In this document: positions 1 through 8,148 of the stretch, in pieces
Layout of the letters: each line of letters starts with the position of its first letter
Position numbering within the stretch: position 1 is the stretch's first letter
Source: UBA7672 sp030824255
GTDB taxonomy: Bacteria > Pseudomonadota > Alphaproteobacteria > Caulobacterales > Hyphomonadaceae
Direction of reading: 5' to 3'
Assembly (NCBI GenBank): GCA_942493305.1
Contig: OW818686.1
Span: 186,001-250,000 of the forward strand
DNA length: 64,000 bases
Notes under the pieces: generated by a model
What the model saw: the letters and a program-made list of their open reading frames with translations, nothing else
What the model was told of the DNA's origin: nothing
Database searches by the model: none
Made by a program: the position numbers and the translations under genes

Positions 1-710
1 CCGAGATATAAAGCTGCCTCCGCAATGTCCGATCCACGCCCGCCGCGCGGGATGGGCTGCGTGTTCTTGCTCGCTTCCGCCAGCGCATCGATGCGCGTCT
101 CGGCCAGCTGTCGCGGAATGCCGAAGGACGCCGCAAAGATGTTCGTCGCGATCATGCCGGGGCAGATGCAGTTCACGCGGATGTTCTCCGGCCCCAGCTG
201 GGCTGCCGCCGCATGCGTCATGTGCACCACCGCCGCCTTGGCGATCGAATACAGCAGCGGGCCATATCCCGTGCGCAATCCGGCGATCGACGCCGTGGAG
301 ATGATCGACCCCTTGCCCTGCTCGCGCATGATCGGCACGGCGTACTTCATCCCGAACAGCGCCGCGCGCACGTGCAGGTGCATCACGCTGTCAAAGCCTT
401 CGGCTGTCACGCCATCGGCCATCTCGCGCGCGCCGCCCGTCCCTGCATTGTTGAACAGGATGTCGAGCTTGCCGAATTCGGATTTCGCGGCATACACCGC
501 CGCCGCGATATCCGCCTCCTGCATCACGTCACAGCGGACAAAGCGCACCTTGTCCTTGTGCTCGTGAACGATCTGCGCGCCCTTGTCTTCCTGCAGGTCG
601 GCCGCGATCACCTGCGCGCCTTCCGCGATGAACAGGTCCACGGTTGCGCGGCCAATGCCGCTCGCCGCGCCGGTGACCACCGCCACCTTGCCGTCCAGCC
701 GTCCCGCCAT
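1..710 (-). CDS. SDR family oxidoreductase (3' end cut by window edge)
   Basis: Classical short-chain dehydrogenase/reductase, probably NAD(P)-dependent oxidation or reduction of a small alcohol or ketone in the cytoplasm. The N-terminus carries the dinucleotide-binding signature TGAASGIGRA near residues 14-23. It is followed by the acidic ADLQED turn, the NNAGTGG structural motif, and the catalytic Ser/YSIAK block (Tyr-x-x-x-Lys). The start is the ATG at 708-710; upstream on the minus strand is an AGGAGG-like stretch. The C-terminus lies beyond the left edge, so about 236 residues are visible. The substrate cannot be told from the sequence. Confidence 0.9.
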   Translation of the reverse strand, partial: MAGRLDGKVAVVTGAASGIGRATVDLFIAEGAQVIAADLQEDKGAQIVHEHKDKVRFVRCDVMQEADIAAAVYAAKSEFGKLDILFNNAGTGGAREMADGVTAEGFDSVMHLHVRAALFGMKYAVPIMREQGKGSIISTASIAGLRTGYGPLLYSIAKAAVVHMTHAAAAQLGPENIRVNCICPGMIATNIFAASFGIPRQLAETRIDALAEASKNTQPIPRGGRGSDIAEAALYL

Positions 711-781
711 GCGCGCCTCCTGATGTGTTTTCCTCACCCTAGCGCGCGGCGCAGCCCGGCCAAGCCGTCAGGCCGTTCGCA

Positions 782-1081
782 TCACGACCCAGACTGGGGC
801 TTCGTGTAGGCGTCGAAATTGTTGATGTACGCGTCCAGATTGCCCTCCAGCATCTGCCGGAAGCCCTCGACGAAATAGTCGGCGATCTCCTGCTTCTTCG
901 CGCCCATCGCCTCGCCGGACGTATAGCCGCCCGCAGACAGCCACGCGCAGAACCGCGCCGAGGCAAACAGCATCGACGCATTCACCATCTCGCGCGGCGC
1001 TGTGCCATCGAGCTGCTCGTTGGACAGATTTATGTGCGCATCCGCGCGGGCGTAGAAGGCGTCGTCGAAGGCGTCGGCCAT
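782..1081 (-). CDS. Small DUF3144-like protein
   Basis: A 99-residue acidic soluble protein with the pattern FYARADAHINLSNEQL near the N-terminus and a central ASMLFASARF block. This resembles the DUF3144 family of small cytoplasmic proteins of unknown function; the assignment is from memory. I chose the internal ATG at 1079-1081 over a longer open frame, because the family begins just before the FY-RAD motif and the longer frame runs into the neighbouring esterase. No signal peptide or membrane segment is visible. It lies between an SDR and an esterase, both on the same strand. Confidence 0.65.
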   Translation of the reverse strand: MADAFDDAFYARADAHINLSNEQLDGTAPREMVNASMLFASARFCAWLSAGGYTSGEAMGAKKQEIADYFVEGFRQMLEGNLDAYINNFDAYTKPQSGS

Positions 1082-1154
1082 GGAAACTCCTGAAACTCTC
1101 TGCAGACCTAGATAGGGGACGACCCACCCTCTCCGCCAGTCACAGCCGCGCCAG

Positions 1155-2198
1155 CTACTGCGGGTCCGGTATCGGCCCCACATTGGTCTTTCGTGACACC
1201 AGGTTGAAGAAGTGGAACACCTTCTCGATGTTCTCCCGTCCGCGCCGGATGAAGAACTCGTGCTCCAGCCCCGGAAACTCCAGATAGACGTGCTGCGCGC
1301 CCACGCCCTGCAATTGCCGCACGGCGGCGCGCGAGGCGTCCTTGCGCACCACAGTGTCCTCCGCCCCATGCATCACCAGCACAGGCATGCCCTTCAGCCG
1401 CTCCGCCGGCGCATTCGGCCCAATCCCCCCGCCCGCGATCGGCGCGATCCCGGCCCAGATCGTGTTGTGCTTGGCGCCAAGGAAGAAAGTCCCGAACGCC
1501 CCCATCGAATGCCCCATCAGATAGATGCGATCCGGATCGACATTGAACCGCTCGCGCACCATGCCCATCACGGTCATGGCGTCATGCTCCGAGAGTTCGT
1601 TTGTCGCCCACTTCGCGCCCGTCGCCGGATTCACGTCCGCCGTCTCCACCGGCGCAGGCGTGCCGCGTGGCGGGCCCCATCCGCCGAACGTCGAATACCC
1701 CATCGGCGCCAGCACGATGTAGCCATCGCGCTGCGCGAAATCCGTCGTCCCGTCGAACAGCATCTGCTGCAGCGGCGTCACCCCGGCGCCATGCAGGTCC
1801 ACGATCAGCGGCCACTTCTCAGCCGGGTCATACCCCTCCGGCACGAACAGCGTGAACGGCATCCGCGCATTCGCAGCGTCCAGCTCATAGCCGCACATCA
1901 GGATGCGTTTCTGGCTCGCCGTCAGCGGCGGCTGGGCCGAGCGCGGAATGTTGGCCCGCTGCGCGATGGCATCGTTCGGATCCGTCGACGGCGGCGGCTG
2001 CGGCACAAGCCTCACACCCTCATGCGTCACGTTGGGAACCCCGGCGCTCGCCGCCGCTTCAGCCTCCGTGAGGAACGCGCAGTCCAGCCCCCGCCCGACA
2101 GCCGCCGCAGCCTCTTCCGCGCCACGGGCTCCGATGACACCGCTGGCGCACCCCGCCAGCATCGCCGCCACGCAGATCGCCGCCATCACCTGCCGCAT
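1155..2198 (-). CDS. Lipoprotein alpha/beta-hydrolase (esterase, PHB-depolymerase-like)
   Basis: A 347-residue exported serine hydrolase. It starts with a lipoprotein signal ending in LAGC (Cys17), so it is probably anchored in the envelope. The nucleophile elbow GHSMG puts the catalytic Ser near 231. A likely Asp is in HGAEDTV (about 281) and a likely His in LEHEF (about 313). The layout, with LIVDLHGAG as oxyanion strand, matches prolyl-oligopeptidase/poly(hydroxybutyrate)-depolymerase-like esterases. The start ATG at 2196-2198 is preceded by a strong GGGAGG site; a longer frame upstream lacks the signal peptide. The substrate is unknown. It is divergent from etfB across 265 bp. Confidence 0.8.
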   Translation of the reverse strand: MRQVMAAICVAAMLAGCASGVIGARGAEEAAAAVGRGLDCAFLTEAEAAASAGVPNVTHEGVRLVPQPPPSTDPNDAIAQRANIPRSAQPPLTASQKRILMCGYELDAANARMPFTLFVPEGYDPAEKWPLIVDLHGAGVTPLQQMLFDGTTDFAQRDGYIVLAPMGYSTFGGWGPPRGTPAPVETADVNPATGAKWATNELSEHDAMTVMGMVRERFNVDPDRIYLMGHSMGAFGTFFLGAKHNTIWAGIAPIAGGGIGPNAPAERLKGMPVLVMHGAEDTVVRKDASRAAVRQLQGVGAQHVYLEFPGLEHEFFIRRGRENIEKVFHFFNLVSRKTNVGPIPDPQ

Positions 2199-2463
2199 TC
2201 CGTCCCTCCCGCTCAGTCTTCTCGTTTTCGCGGAAGCTACCCCGCCCGCCGGAAAAGCCACGCAGAAAACCCTGCATCCGGCACGATTGTTTCCCCCACG
2301 ACCCGACGTTTCGCGCCAAATCGACGCTTTTTGCCCCGAACTGCCCGGTGAAACTTGATTCCGGCGCGTCTCACGGCTACCGGAAAGCCCGCTGGGTCGC
2401 AGGCGTACTCTCGACTGGGAACACGGCGGCCCGTTTCTGATTTTTCGACCGGAGATTCCACCG

Positions 2464-3210
2464 ATGAAGGTGCTTGTGCCCGTCAAGCGGGTGATTGACT
2501 ACAACGTCCGCCCGCGCGTGAAGGCCGATCAGAGCGGCGTCGACCTCGCCAACGTGAAGATGGCGATGAACCCGTTCGACGAGATCTCCATCGAGGAGGC
2601 CGTCCGCATGAAGGAAAAAGGCCTCGCCACCGAGATCGTTGTTGTCTCGATCGGCCCTGCCCAGGCCCAGGAAACCATTCGCGTCGGCCTCGCCATGGGC
2701 GCTGACCGCGGCATCCTCGTGCAGACGGACGCAAACGTCGAACCGCTCGCCGTCGCCAAGATCCTCGCCAAGATCGTTGAAGCCGAACAGCCCGGCCTGG
2801 TGATCGCCGGCAAGCAGGCAATCGACGACGACTCGAACGCCACCGGCCAGATGCTGGCCGCCCTGCTCGACTGGCCGCAGGCGACCTTCGCCTCCGCCGT
2901 GTCCAAGGATGGCGACACGCTGAACGTCACGCGCGAAGTCGATGGCGGCCTGCAGACGCTTGCGCTGCAGATCCCCGCCGTCGTCACCACCGACCTCCGC
3001 CTCAACGAGCCGCGCTTCGCTTCGCTGCCCAACATCATGAAGGCGAAGAAGAAGCCGATCGAGACCAAGTCGCCCGCTGACTACGGAGTCGACATCACGC
3101 CGCGCCTGTCGGTCGTGAAAGTCACAGAGCCCAAGAAGCGCGAAGCCGGCGAAAAAGTCGCCGACGTCGATGCCCTCATCGCCAAACTCAAGTCCGTGGG
3201 AGCCATCTGA
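2464..3210 (+). CDS. etfB: Electron transfer flavoprotein subunit beta
   Basis: A 248-residue beta subunit of the soluble FAD/AMP electron transfer flavoprotein. ETF takes electrons from acyl-CoA and related dehydrogenases and passes them to ETF-ubiquinone oxidoreductase. The N-terminus MKVLVPVKRVIDYN and the segment NPFDEISIEEAVRMKEKG are typical of EtfB, and the length fits the family (about 250). The ribosome site GGAG lies 9 nt before the ATG. It is followed 2 nt later by etfA, forming a two-gene operon. The 265-bp region upstream should hold the promoter, but I could not pick a convincing -35/-10 pair. The electron-donor dehydrogenases are not in this window. Confidence 0.97.
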   Translation: MKVLVPVKRVIDYNVRPRVKADQSGVDLANVKMAMNPFDEISIEEAVRMKEKGLATEIVVVSIGPAQAQETIRVGLAMGADRGILVQTDANVEPLAVAKILAKIVEAEQPGLVIAGKQAIDDDSNATGQMLAALLDWPQATFASAVSKDGDTLNVTREVDGGLQTLALQIPAVVTTDLRLNEPRFASLPNIMKAKKKPIETKSPADYGVDITPRLSVVKVTEPKKREAGEKVADVDALIAKLKSVGAI

Positions 3211-3212
3211 TC

Positions 3213-4142
3213 ATGGCCGTTCTCGTTCTCGCTGAACACAGCAACGCCGCGCTGAATGACGTGACCGCCAAGACGGTCGCCGCCGCCCAGGCCTTCGGCG
3301 GCGACATCGATGTCCTCGTCGCCGGCCACAACGCCGGCGCTGCCGCGCAAGCCGCATCCAAACTCGCCGGCGTCCGCAAGGTGATCCACGTTGAAGGCGA
3401 AGCCTTCAGCCACGCCCTCGCCGAAGCCGTCGAAGCCCTCGTCGTGCCGATGATGTCCGGCTACGACGCCTTCTTCGCCCCCGCCACCGCCACGGGCAAG
3501 AACGTCGCCCCGCGCATCGCCGCCAAGCTCGACGTGATGCAGGTCTCGGAAATCACCAAGGTGATCGACGCCTCGACCTTCGAGCGCCCGATCTACGCCG
3601 GCAACGCCATCCTGACCGTCAAATCCACCGACGCCAAGAAAGTCGTCACCGTTCGCGGCACGGCCTTCCAGGCTGTAGCCTCCTCTGGCTCGGCCCCGGT
3701 CGAAAGCGCTGCTGCTCCCGCTGGTCCGTTCAAGTCGGCCTTCGTCTCGGAAGAGATCGCGAAGTCCGACCGTCCCGAACTCGCCGGCGCAAAGCGCGTC
3801 GTCTCCGGCGGTCGCGCCCTCGCCTCGGCTGAACAGTTCAACCAGTACATCCTTCCCCTCGCCGACAAGCTCGGCGCAGGCGTCGGCGCCTCGCGCGCCG
3901 CGGTGGATGCAGGCTACGCCCCCAACGACTACCAGGTCGGCCAGACCGGCAAGGTCGTCGCCCCGGAGCTCTACGTCGCCATCGGCATCTCGGGCGCCAT
4001 CCAGCACCTCGCCGGCATGAAGGACTCGAAGATCATCGTCGCCATCAACAAGGACGAAGAAGCTCCGATCTTCCAGATCGCCGACTTCGCCCTCGTCGGC
4101 GACCTCTTCAAGATTGTCCCCGAGCTGACCGAGAAGCTCTAG
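3213..4142 (+). CDS. etfA: Electron transfer flavoprotein subunit alpha
   Basis: A 309-residue alpha subunit that holds the FAD of ETF. The C-terminal FAD-binding domain is recognisable by SRAAVDAGY, QVGQTGKVVAPELY and the run AIGISGAIQHLAGM, followed by IVAINKDEEAPIFQIADF and a VGDLF end (about residues 230-300). The N-terminal half is alanine-rich, as usual for the EtfA domain I. The start is 2 nt after the etfB stop, with GGGAG overlapping the end of etfB, so the two are translationally linked. A perfect hairpin terminator follows 22 nt after the stop. Confidence 0.97.
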   Translation: MAVLVLAEHSNAALNDVTAKTVAAAQAFGGDIDVLVAGHNAGAAAQAASKLAGVRKVIHVEGEAFSHALAEAVEALVVPMMSGYDAFFAPATATGKNVAPRIAAKLDVMQVSEITKVIDASTFERPIYAGNAILTVKSTDAKKVVTVRGTAFQAVASSGSAPVESAAAPAGPFKSAFVSEEIAKSDRPELAGAKRVVSGGRALASAEQFNQYILPLADKLGAGVGASRAAVDAGYAPNDYQVGQTGKVVAPELYVAIGISGAIQHLAGMKDSKIIVAINKDEEAPIFQIADFALVGDLFKIVPELTEKL

Positions 4143-4164
4143 GCTGAGACGAACCAACACCCGG

Positions 4165-4192
4165 AAAGGCCCGCCCTCACCGGCGGGCCTTT
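4165..4192 (+). terminator. Rho-independent terminator of etfBA
   Basis: A perfect 11-bp stem (AAAGGCCCGCC at 4165-4175 with GGCGGGCCTTT at 4182-4192), a 6-nt loop and a short T run. It is placed just after the etfA stop. Confidence 0.9.
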
Positions 4193-4266
4193 TGCTTTGG
4201 CGCCGCCCTTGGCCTGCAGCCCCCGGCATGCTCATCTCACCCTGACATCTTCAGGGGACTACCCGC

Positions 4267-5706
4267 ATGCGCCTTATGCTCCTTGCCGCGTCGACGCTCG
4301 CCCTCGCCGCCTGCGCCACAGCGCCGGTCGCTACGAGCACCAGCGGCTTCTCCCGCGACCCGGGCGCACACGAGCCCGAATTCCGCGCGCTATATAAAGA
4401 GCTGGTCGAGACAAACACCACCTTCTCCGTCGGCTCCTGCACACAGGCGTCGGAGCGGATGAAGGCGCGCCTGATGGCTGCCGGCTATCCGGCGAGCGAC
4501 CTCCACATCCTCGTCAACCCGGCGCCGAACCGTCCTCAGGACGGCAACCTCGTCGCGATCCTTCCCGGCTCGGACCCCAACGCCAAGGCCATAATGCTGA
4601 TGGCGCACATCGATGTGGTGGAAGCCAAGCGCGAAGACTGGGTGCGCGATCCCTTCGTGCTCACGGAAGAAGGCGGCTACTTCTACGCGCGTGGCGCGAC
4701 CGACGACAAGGCGATGGCGGCGATCTTCACCGACTCGATGATCCGCTTCAAACGCGAAGGCTACAAGCCCGCCCGTACGATCAAGATGATGCTCAATTGC
4801 GGCGAGGAGAGCGCCAACGAATTCATCGGCGCGAAGTACATGGTCGAGAACCATCTCGACCTCATCTCCGCCGAGTTCGCGCTCAACGAGGGAGCTGGCG
4901 GCCGCATCGATCCGGAGACGGGCAAGTACATTTTCAACGGCGTACAGGCCGGCGAGAAACTCTACCAGGACTTCACGCTCGAAATCACCAATCCCGGCGG
5001 TCACTCCTCACGCCCCGTGCCCGACAATGCGATCTATGATCTCGGCCAGGCCCTGCTCGCCGTTCAGGCCTATGAATTTCCCATCGAGTTCAATGACGCC
5101 ACGCGCAACTTCTTCCGCCGCATGGGCGCCATCACACCCGGCCAGGAAGGCCAGGACATGCGCGACGCAGCCGATGGCGAGAACGCCGCCGCCATCCGCC
5201 GCCTGATGCTGAACCCCAGCTACAACGCCACGTTGCGCACCACCTGCATCGCGACACAGCTGTCAGCGGGCCACGCGCCCAACGCCCTGCCGCAACGCGC
5301 CACGGCCAACGTCAACTGCCGCATCTTCCCCGGCCACACGCAGGAAGAGATCCGCCAGAAGCTCGAAGGCGCCATCGGCAATGCCGACGTGAAGATCACG
5401 ATGCGCTCGCCGCCGGAAACGCCGGTGAAGCCCGTCGCGCTGCCGCCGGAAATCCTCAAGCCCATCGAGGAGCTGACCGAGAAAATGTGGCCCGGCGTGC
5501 CCGTCATTCCGCAGATGACCACCGGCGCCACCGACGCCCGTTTCACTACGCCCGCCGGCATCACCACCTATGGCGTCTCCGGCATCTTCGCCGACGCGAA
5601 CACATCGGGCGCACATGGCCTCAACGAACGCGTCGGCGTGAAACAGCTGATGGAAGGCCGCATGTTCCTCCACCAGCTGGTGAAAATCTATGCGGGCGGG
5701 GAGTAG
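4267..5706 (+). CDS. M20-family metallopeptidase, lipoprotein
   Basis: A 479-residue zinc peptidase of the M20/M25/M40 clan with a lipoprotein signal (LALAACAT; Cys16), so it probably acts in the periplasm or outer-membrane face on peptides. Metal and catalytic residues appear in order. They are MAHIDVV (His about 114, Asp about 116), GATDDK (bridging Asp about 147), GEESAN (Glu pair about 180), and a late SGAHGLNE His near the C-terminus. A dimerisation domain with NPGGHSSRP sits in the middle. The length is normal for the group. It is the first gene after the etfBA terminator and overlaps the next lipoprotein gene by 17 nt. Confidence 0.9.
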   Translation: MRLMLLAASTLALAACATAPVATSTSGFSRDPGAHEPEFRALYKELVETNTTFSVGSCTQASERMKARLMAAGYPASDLHILVNPAPNRPQDGNLVAILPGSDPNAKAIMLMAHIDVVEAKREDWVRDPFVLTEEGGYFYARGATDDKAMAAIFTDSMIRFKREGYKPARTIKMMLNCGEESANEFIGAKYMVENHLDLISAEFALNEGAGGRIDPETGKYIFNGVQAGEKLYQDFTLEITNPGGHSSRPVPDNAIYDLGQALLAVQAYEFPIEFNDATRNFFRRMGAITPGQEGQDMRDAADGENAAAIRRLMLNPSYNATLRTTCIATQLSAGHAPNALPQRATANVNCRIFPGHTQEEIRQKLEGAIGNADVKITMRSPPETPVKPVALPPEILKPIEELTEKMWPGVPVIPQMTTGATDARFTTPAGITTYGVSGIFADANTSGAHGLNERVGVKQLMEGRMFLHQLVKIYAGGE

Positions 5707-6190
5707 TGCGCAGGTGACGCGGGTCAGCTTGGCCCTTCTCTTGTTCTCCGTCGTGGGCTGTGCCGGGCCTAGCACAGGGCGTGTTGCAGCAGTCAGGACG
5801 TATCAATCCGTTGACATTGCCGACTTGTTCGAAAATCCATCCCGATGGGATGGAGTCAGTGTACGGACGCAGGGGTTCGCTCAGCTCTTGGACCTTGGAA
5901 CCAATTCAGCCCTATGGCTGTACAGCGCCAGCGCTGCTCCTTCAGCTGATCAACCTCAGCGGCGCTGTGATGTGCGTGATGAAGCCATTTTGGTGCCTCT
6001 CTCGAAGGAGGCGCTTCGGCAGGTTCGGGAACTCAAGGGGCGCCAAGGGCCACCTCGACTTGTTGAAGTAGAAGGGACTTTTACGACAGGCGGCGTTCGA
6101 CTTTACATGGGTTACGCCTACGAAGTCTACGAGCGTGCATTCACCAGCGCCGATGTGCCGGTCGTTAAGGCGGATGTCTGCCTATTTTGA
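5690..6190 (+). CDS. Hypothetical lipoprotein of atypical base composition
   Basis: I do not recognise this protein of up to 166 residues. It has a hydrophobic signal (SLALLLFSVVGC) with a lipobox ending in Cys24, then a small soluble domain containing LFENPSRWDG, an OB-like beta pattern and VEGTF...VRLYMGYAYEVYE. Overall this suggests a beta-barrel or OB-fold lipoprotein. The start may be the ATG at 5690, which overlaps the peptidase, or the GTG at 5714, which gives a cleaner signal peptide. The gene is visibly less GC-rich than its neighbours and uses T- and A-ending codons freely, which hints at recent acquisition. It is followed by a REP-like palindrome. Confidence 0.65.
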   Translation: MRAGSSAQVTRVSLALLLFSVVGCAGPSTGRVAAVRTYQSVDIADLFENPSRWDGVSVRTQGFAQLLDLGTNSALWLYSASAAPSADQPQRRCDVRDEAILVPLSKEALRQVRELKGRQGPPRLVEVEGTFTTGGVRLYMGYAYEVYERAFTSADVPVVKADVCLF

Positions 6191-6241
6191 ATTTCTATGT
6201 CCGGGATCGAATATCATCAGATAGGCAGCGAGCATTGCGCG

Positions 6242-6370
6242 CACGCGCTCGTCCTTCGACGGACGCGCGCGTTGCGCGCTGCTCAGGATGAGCGCTTTGT
6301 GCAAGTTGCCAGAGTAGCGCTCATGCTGAGCTGGCCCCGCAGGGGCCGTCCGTCGAAGCACGAGCGCGTG
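6242..6370. repeat. Inverted pair of REP-like palindromic elements
   Basis: Two REP-like units face each other. The outer 24-nt arms (6242-6265 and 6347-6370) are complementary except for one position, and the inner 16-nt arms (6281-6296 and 6316-6331) also differ at one position. Each unit has its own small GC-rich stem (for example GGCCCCGCAGGGGCC at 6333-6347). The unit resembles the common alphaproteobacterial pattern CTGAG-stem-TCGAAGGACGAG, and relatives occur at 58484 and 62500. It lies between convergent genes, as is typical for such elements. Confidence 0.8.
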
Positions 6371-6381
6371 CTGGCAGCCGC

Positions 6382-6771
6382 CTAGTCCGGTCCCATCATC
6401 GCAACCCGGAAGTTCTCATAGCTGTCGAGCACCTTTGGATCGTCCTTCACGATGTGAACGAGCTGCCCGGGAATGTCCTTGAGGTGATCCACCATCCCGT
6501 CCGGGCTCATCCCCATCGATGTGCCGAACGTCCGGAAGATCGCATACGCATCGTCGCGATACTTCGCGAAATCCAGCGTCGCCGCGCCCGCGCCCAGCCG
6601 CGCCTTGGTCAGCTCGAAGAACGCATGCATGTGCGGATTGTCCGACCATGCCTTTGTGTCGCCCTGCAGGCTCAACGTCTGTCCTTGGCCGGGCGCCGCC
6701 TGCGTCCCGTGCTGCGCCAACGCCGCGGGCGCGCCCACCGCCAGCACGATCGCGATCATCCATCCACGCAT
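6382..6771 (-). CDS. Small secreted protein of unknown function
   Basis: A 129-residue exported protein with a Sec signal ending around APAALAQ (residues 16-22). It has no lipobox Cys and no membrane segment after cleavage. The mature part is helical, with HMHAFFELTKARL, AKYRDDAYAIFRTFG and HLKDIPGQLVHIVKDDP. No family is recognised. I chose the ATG at 6769-6771 because GGAGG sits 5 nt upstream; a second ATG four codons earlier overlaps that ribosome site. It ends next to the REP pair and is divergent from the membrane protein/XRE operon. Confidence 0.7.
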   Translation of the reverse strand: MRGWMIAIVLAVGAPAALAQHGTQAAPGQGQTLSLQGDTKAWSDNPHMHAFFELTKARLGAGAATLDFAKYRDDAYAIFRTFGTSMGMSPDGMVDHLKDIPGQLVHIVKDDPKVLDSYENFRVAMMGPD

Positions 6772-6865
6772 TCCAACCTCCATCGGGACAAGCCGTCAGC
6801 GCCTCCGGAATCACGTAGAAGCCTGCGCCGGAGCCGCAAAAAGTCGTGACAAAGAAACCAGACAC

Positions 6866-6887
6866 GATGTAAAAGATTATATACATC
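6866..6887. promoter_or_regulatory. Inverted repeat, candidate operator of the XRE operon
   Basis: GATGTA (6866-6871) and TACATC (6882-6887) are exact inverted arms around an AT-rich 10-nt spacer containing TTATATA. This stands out in very GC-rich DNA and lies 28 nt before the first gene of the membrane protein/XRE pair. It could overlap the -10 region and serve as an autoregulatory site; that role is inferred. Confidence 0.45.
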
Positions 6888-6915
6888 GAGTCGAGTCACT
6901 TTTCAGGGCCCCGCC

Positions 6916-7335
6916 ATGTCATTCCGCGAGAAGTCTGCGTGGATCACGCTGATCACCGTGATCGCCTGCATGGGCGCCTACTACGCCGCGATCCTGTCCG
7001 GCCTCGTGAAGTCGCAATCCATGCCCGCGCTCTATCTCGCGCTCGGATGCATCGTCGCGCTGATCGTGCTGCAGGCGGGTCTCAACCTCATCGCCATGGC
7101 AACCACGGGAAAGGATGGCCGCGGCCCGCGCGACGAACGCGAAAAGCTGATCCAGGCCCGCTCCCACACCATCGGCTATTACACGCTGATGGTCGCCGTC
7201 GCCTCGCTCTTCATCCCCACGCACACGCGCGGCGTCACCATGATCGACATCGTGAACTACGCGCTGCTCTGCATGGTCATCGCAGCGCTGGTCGTCGCCA
7301 TCGCACAGATCGTCATGTTCCGGCGCGGCTACTAG
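6916..7335 (+). CDS. Four-helix inner-membrane protein paired with an XRE regulator
   Basis: A 139-residue integral membrane protein with about four predicted helices (roughly residues 8-29, 37-61, 87-104 and 109-133). A short charged loop (TGKDGRGPRDEREK) lies between helices 2 and 3. It resembles the small DUF2178-like membrane proteins often encoded just upstream of a compact XRE regulator; the family name is from memory. The next gene begins 3 nt after its stop, so the two are co-transcribed. Function unknown. An inverted repeat lies just upstream. Confidence 0.75.
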   Translation: MSFREKSAWITLITVIACMGAYYAAILSGLVKSQSMPALYLALGCIVALIVLQAGLNLIAMATTGKDGRGPRDEREKLIQARSHTIGYYTLMVAVASLFIPTHTRGVTMIDIVNYALLCMVIAALVVAIAQIVMFRRGY

Positions 7336-7338
7336 CGC

Positions 7339-7551
7339 ATGGCGAAACTTCCCATCGCCAACCAGATCCGCCGCCTCCGGTTCGAGCATGGCGAGATGAC
7401 GCAAAGCGATCTCGCGACACGCATCGGCATGACACGGCAGACCATCGCCGCCATCGAAGCCGGCAAGTACGGTCCCTCCCTCGAGGCTGCCTTCCGCATC
7501 GCGCATGTCTTTGATGTCAGCGTGGAAGACGTCTTCCAGTGGGACGAATAA
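7339..7551 (+). CDS. Compact XRE-family transcriptional regulator
   Basis: A 70-residue protein that is almost only a helix-turn-helix domain. Its pattern is QIRRLRFEHGEMTQSDLATRIG, then a turn, then RQTIAAIEAGKYGPSLEAAFRIA, ending VFDVSVEDVFQWDE. This matches the short YgzD-type XRE repressors found beside small membrane proteins. It has no effector domain. It is in an operon with the upstream four-helix protein (3-nt gap) and convergent with the DUF2177-like gene, whose stop abuts its own. It probably binds the palindrome at 6866-6887. Confidence 0.9.
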   Translation: MAKLPIANQIRRLRFEHGEMTQSDLATRIGMTRQTIAAIEAGKYGPSLEAAFRIAHVFDVSVEDVFQWDE

Positions 7552-7956
7552 TCAGGCCCAGCCAAACTGCTTCAGCAGCAGCACGCCGCCCGCCGCCGAC
7601 GCGGCCGAGAGCACCGCTCCCCATACCATGTCCACGAACACCATCGGTACGGGCCAGCTCTTGATGGTCGCCCAGTTTGTCAGGTCATAGGTCCCATAGG
7701 CCACCAGCCCGAAGAACCCGCCCAGCATGGCAGCCTTCAGCCAGTCGCCCGTTTCCAGCGCAGGCGCGACGGCGAAAACCGAGAGCCCCACCGAGAACAG
7801 AACATAAAAGGCCAGCGCCGGAACCCACTGGATATCCGCCCGCCGCAACTCGCCCATCTGCTGGACCAGCCACTCCCGCGCGATCACGCCCAGCCACAGC
7901 GCGTCCAGCACGCCAAGGATCAACCCGGCCGCCAGCGCTCCCTTCGCGATGTCCAT
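7552..7956 (-). CDS. DUF2177-like membrane protein
   Basis: A 134-residue inner-membrane protein with about four helices. Its pattern is GLILGVLDALWLG near the N-terminus, FYVLFSVGLSVFAVAP, GGFFGLVAYGTYDLTNWATIK and a C-terminal VFVDMVWGAVLSAAS. The YDLTNWATIKSWP motif is characteristic of DUF2177 proteins, whose function is unknown. I chose the ATG at 7954-7956 because a GGAGG site is placed just before it; an earlier ATG overlaps that site. It is convergent with the XRE gene with no gap. Confidence 0.8.
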   Translation of the reverse strand: MDIAKGALAAGLILGVLDALWLGVIAREWLVQQMGELRRADIQWVPALAFYVLFSVGLSVFAVAPALETGDWLKAAMLGGFFGLVAYGTYDLTNWATIKSWPVPMVFVDMVWGAVLSAASAAGGVLLLKQFGWA

Positions 7957-8044
7957 GCAAGCCTCCATGCACCCCCTTCATACGCAGCCCCCCGCAGTTG
8001 GATGCACATTCAAGGGTGGAAAGTCGCGCCCGCCGCCACGGACA

Positions 8045-8120
8045 CGTCATCCTTGGGCCTGACCCAAGGGTCTTGCTTCGCGACACGGACGGCAAAGCAG
8101 GATGCACGGAGCCAGGCCCG
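8045..8120. repeat. Short dispersed palindromic repeat
   Basis: This stretch starts GTCATCCTTGGGCCTGACC and contains a 7-bp stem (CCTTGGG at 8051-8057 with CCCAAGG at 8063-8069). The TCATCC-stem-GGGTCT pattern resembles a frequent intergenic repeat of alphaproteobacteria. It lies upstream of the DUF2177 gene and downstream of the next lipoprotein gene. The limits are approximate. Confidence 0.5.
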
Positions 8121-8148
8121 AACATGACGCCCTCGATGTTTCGCTACA

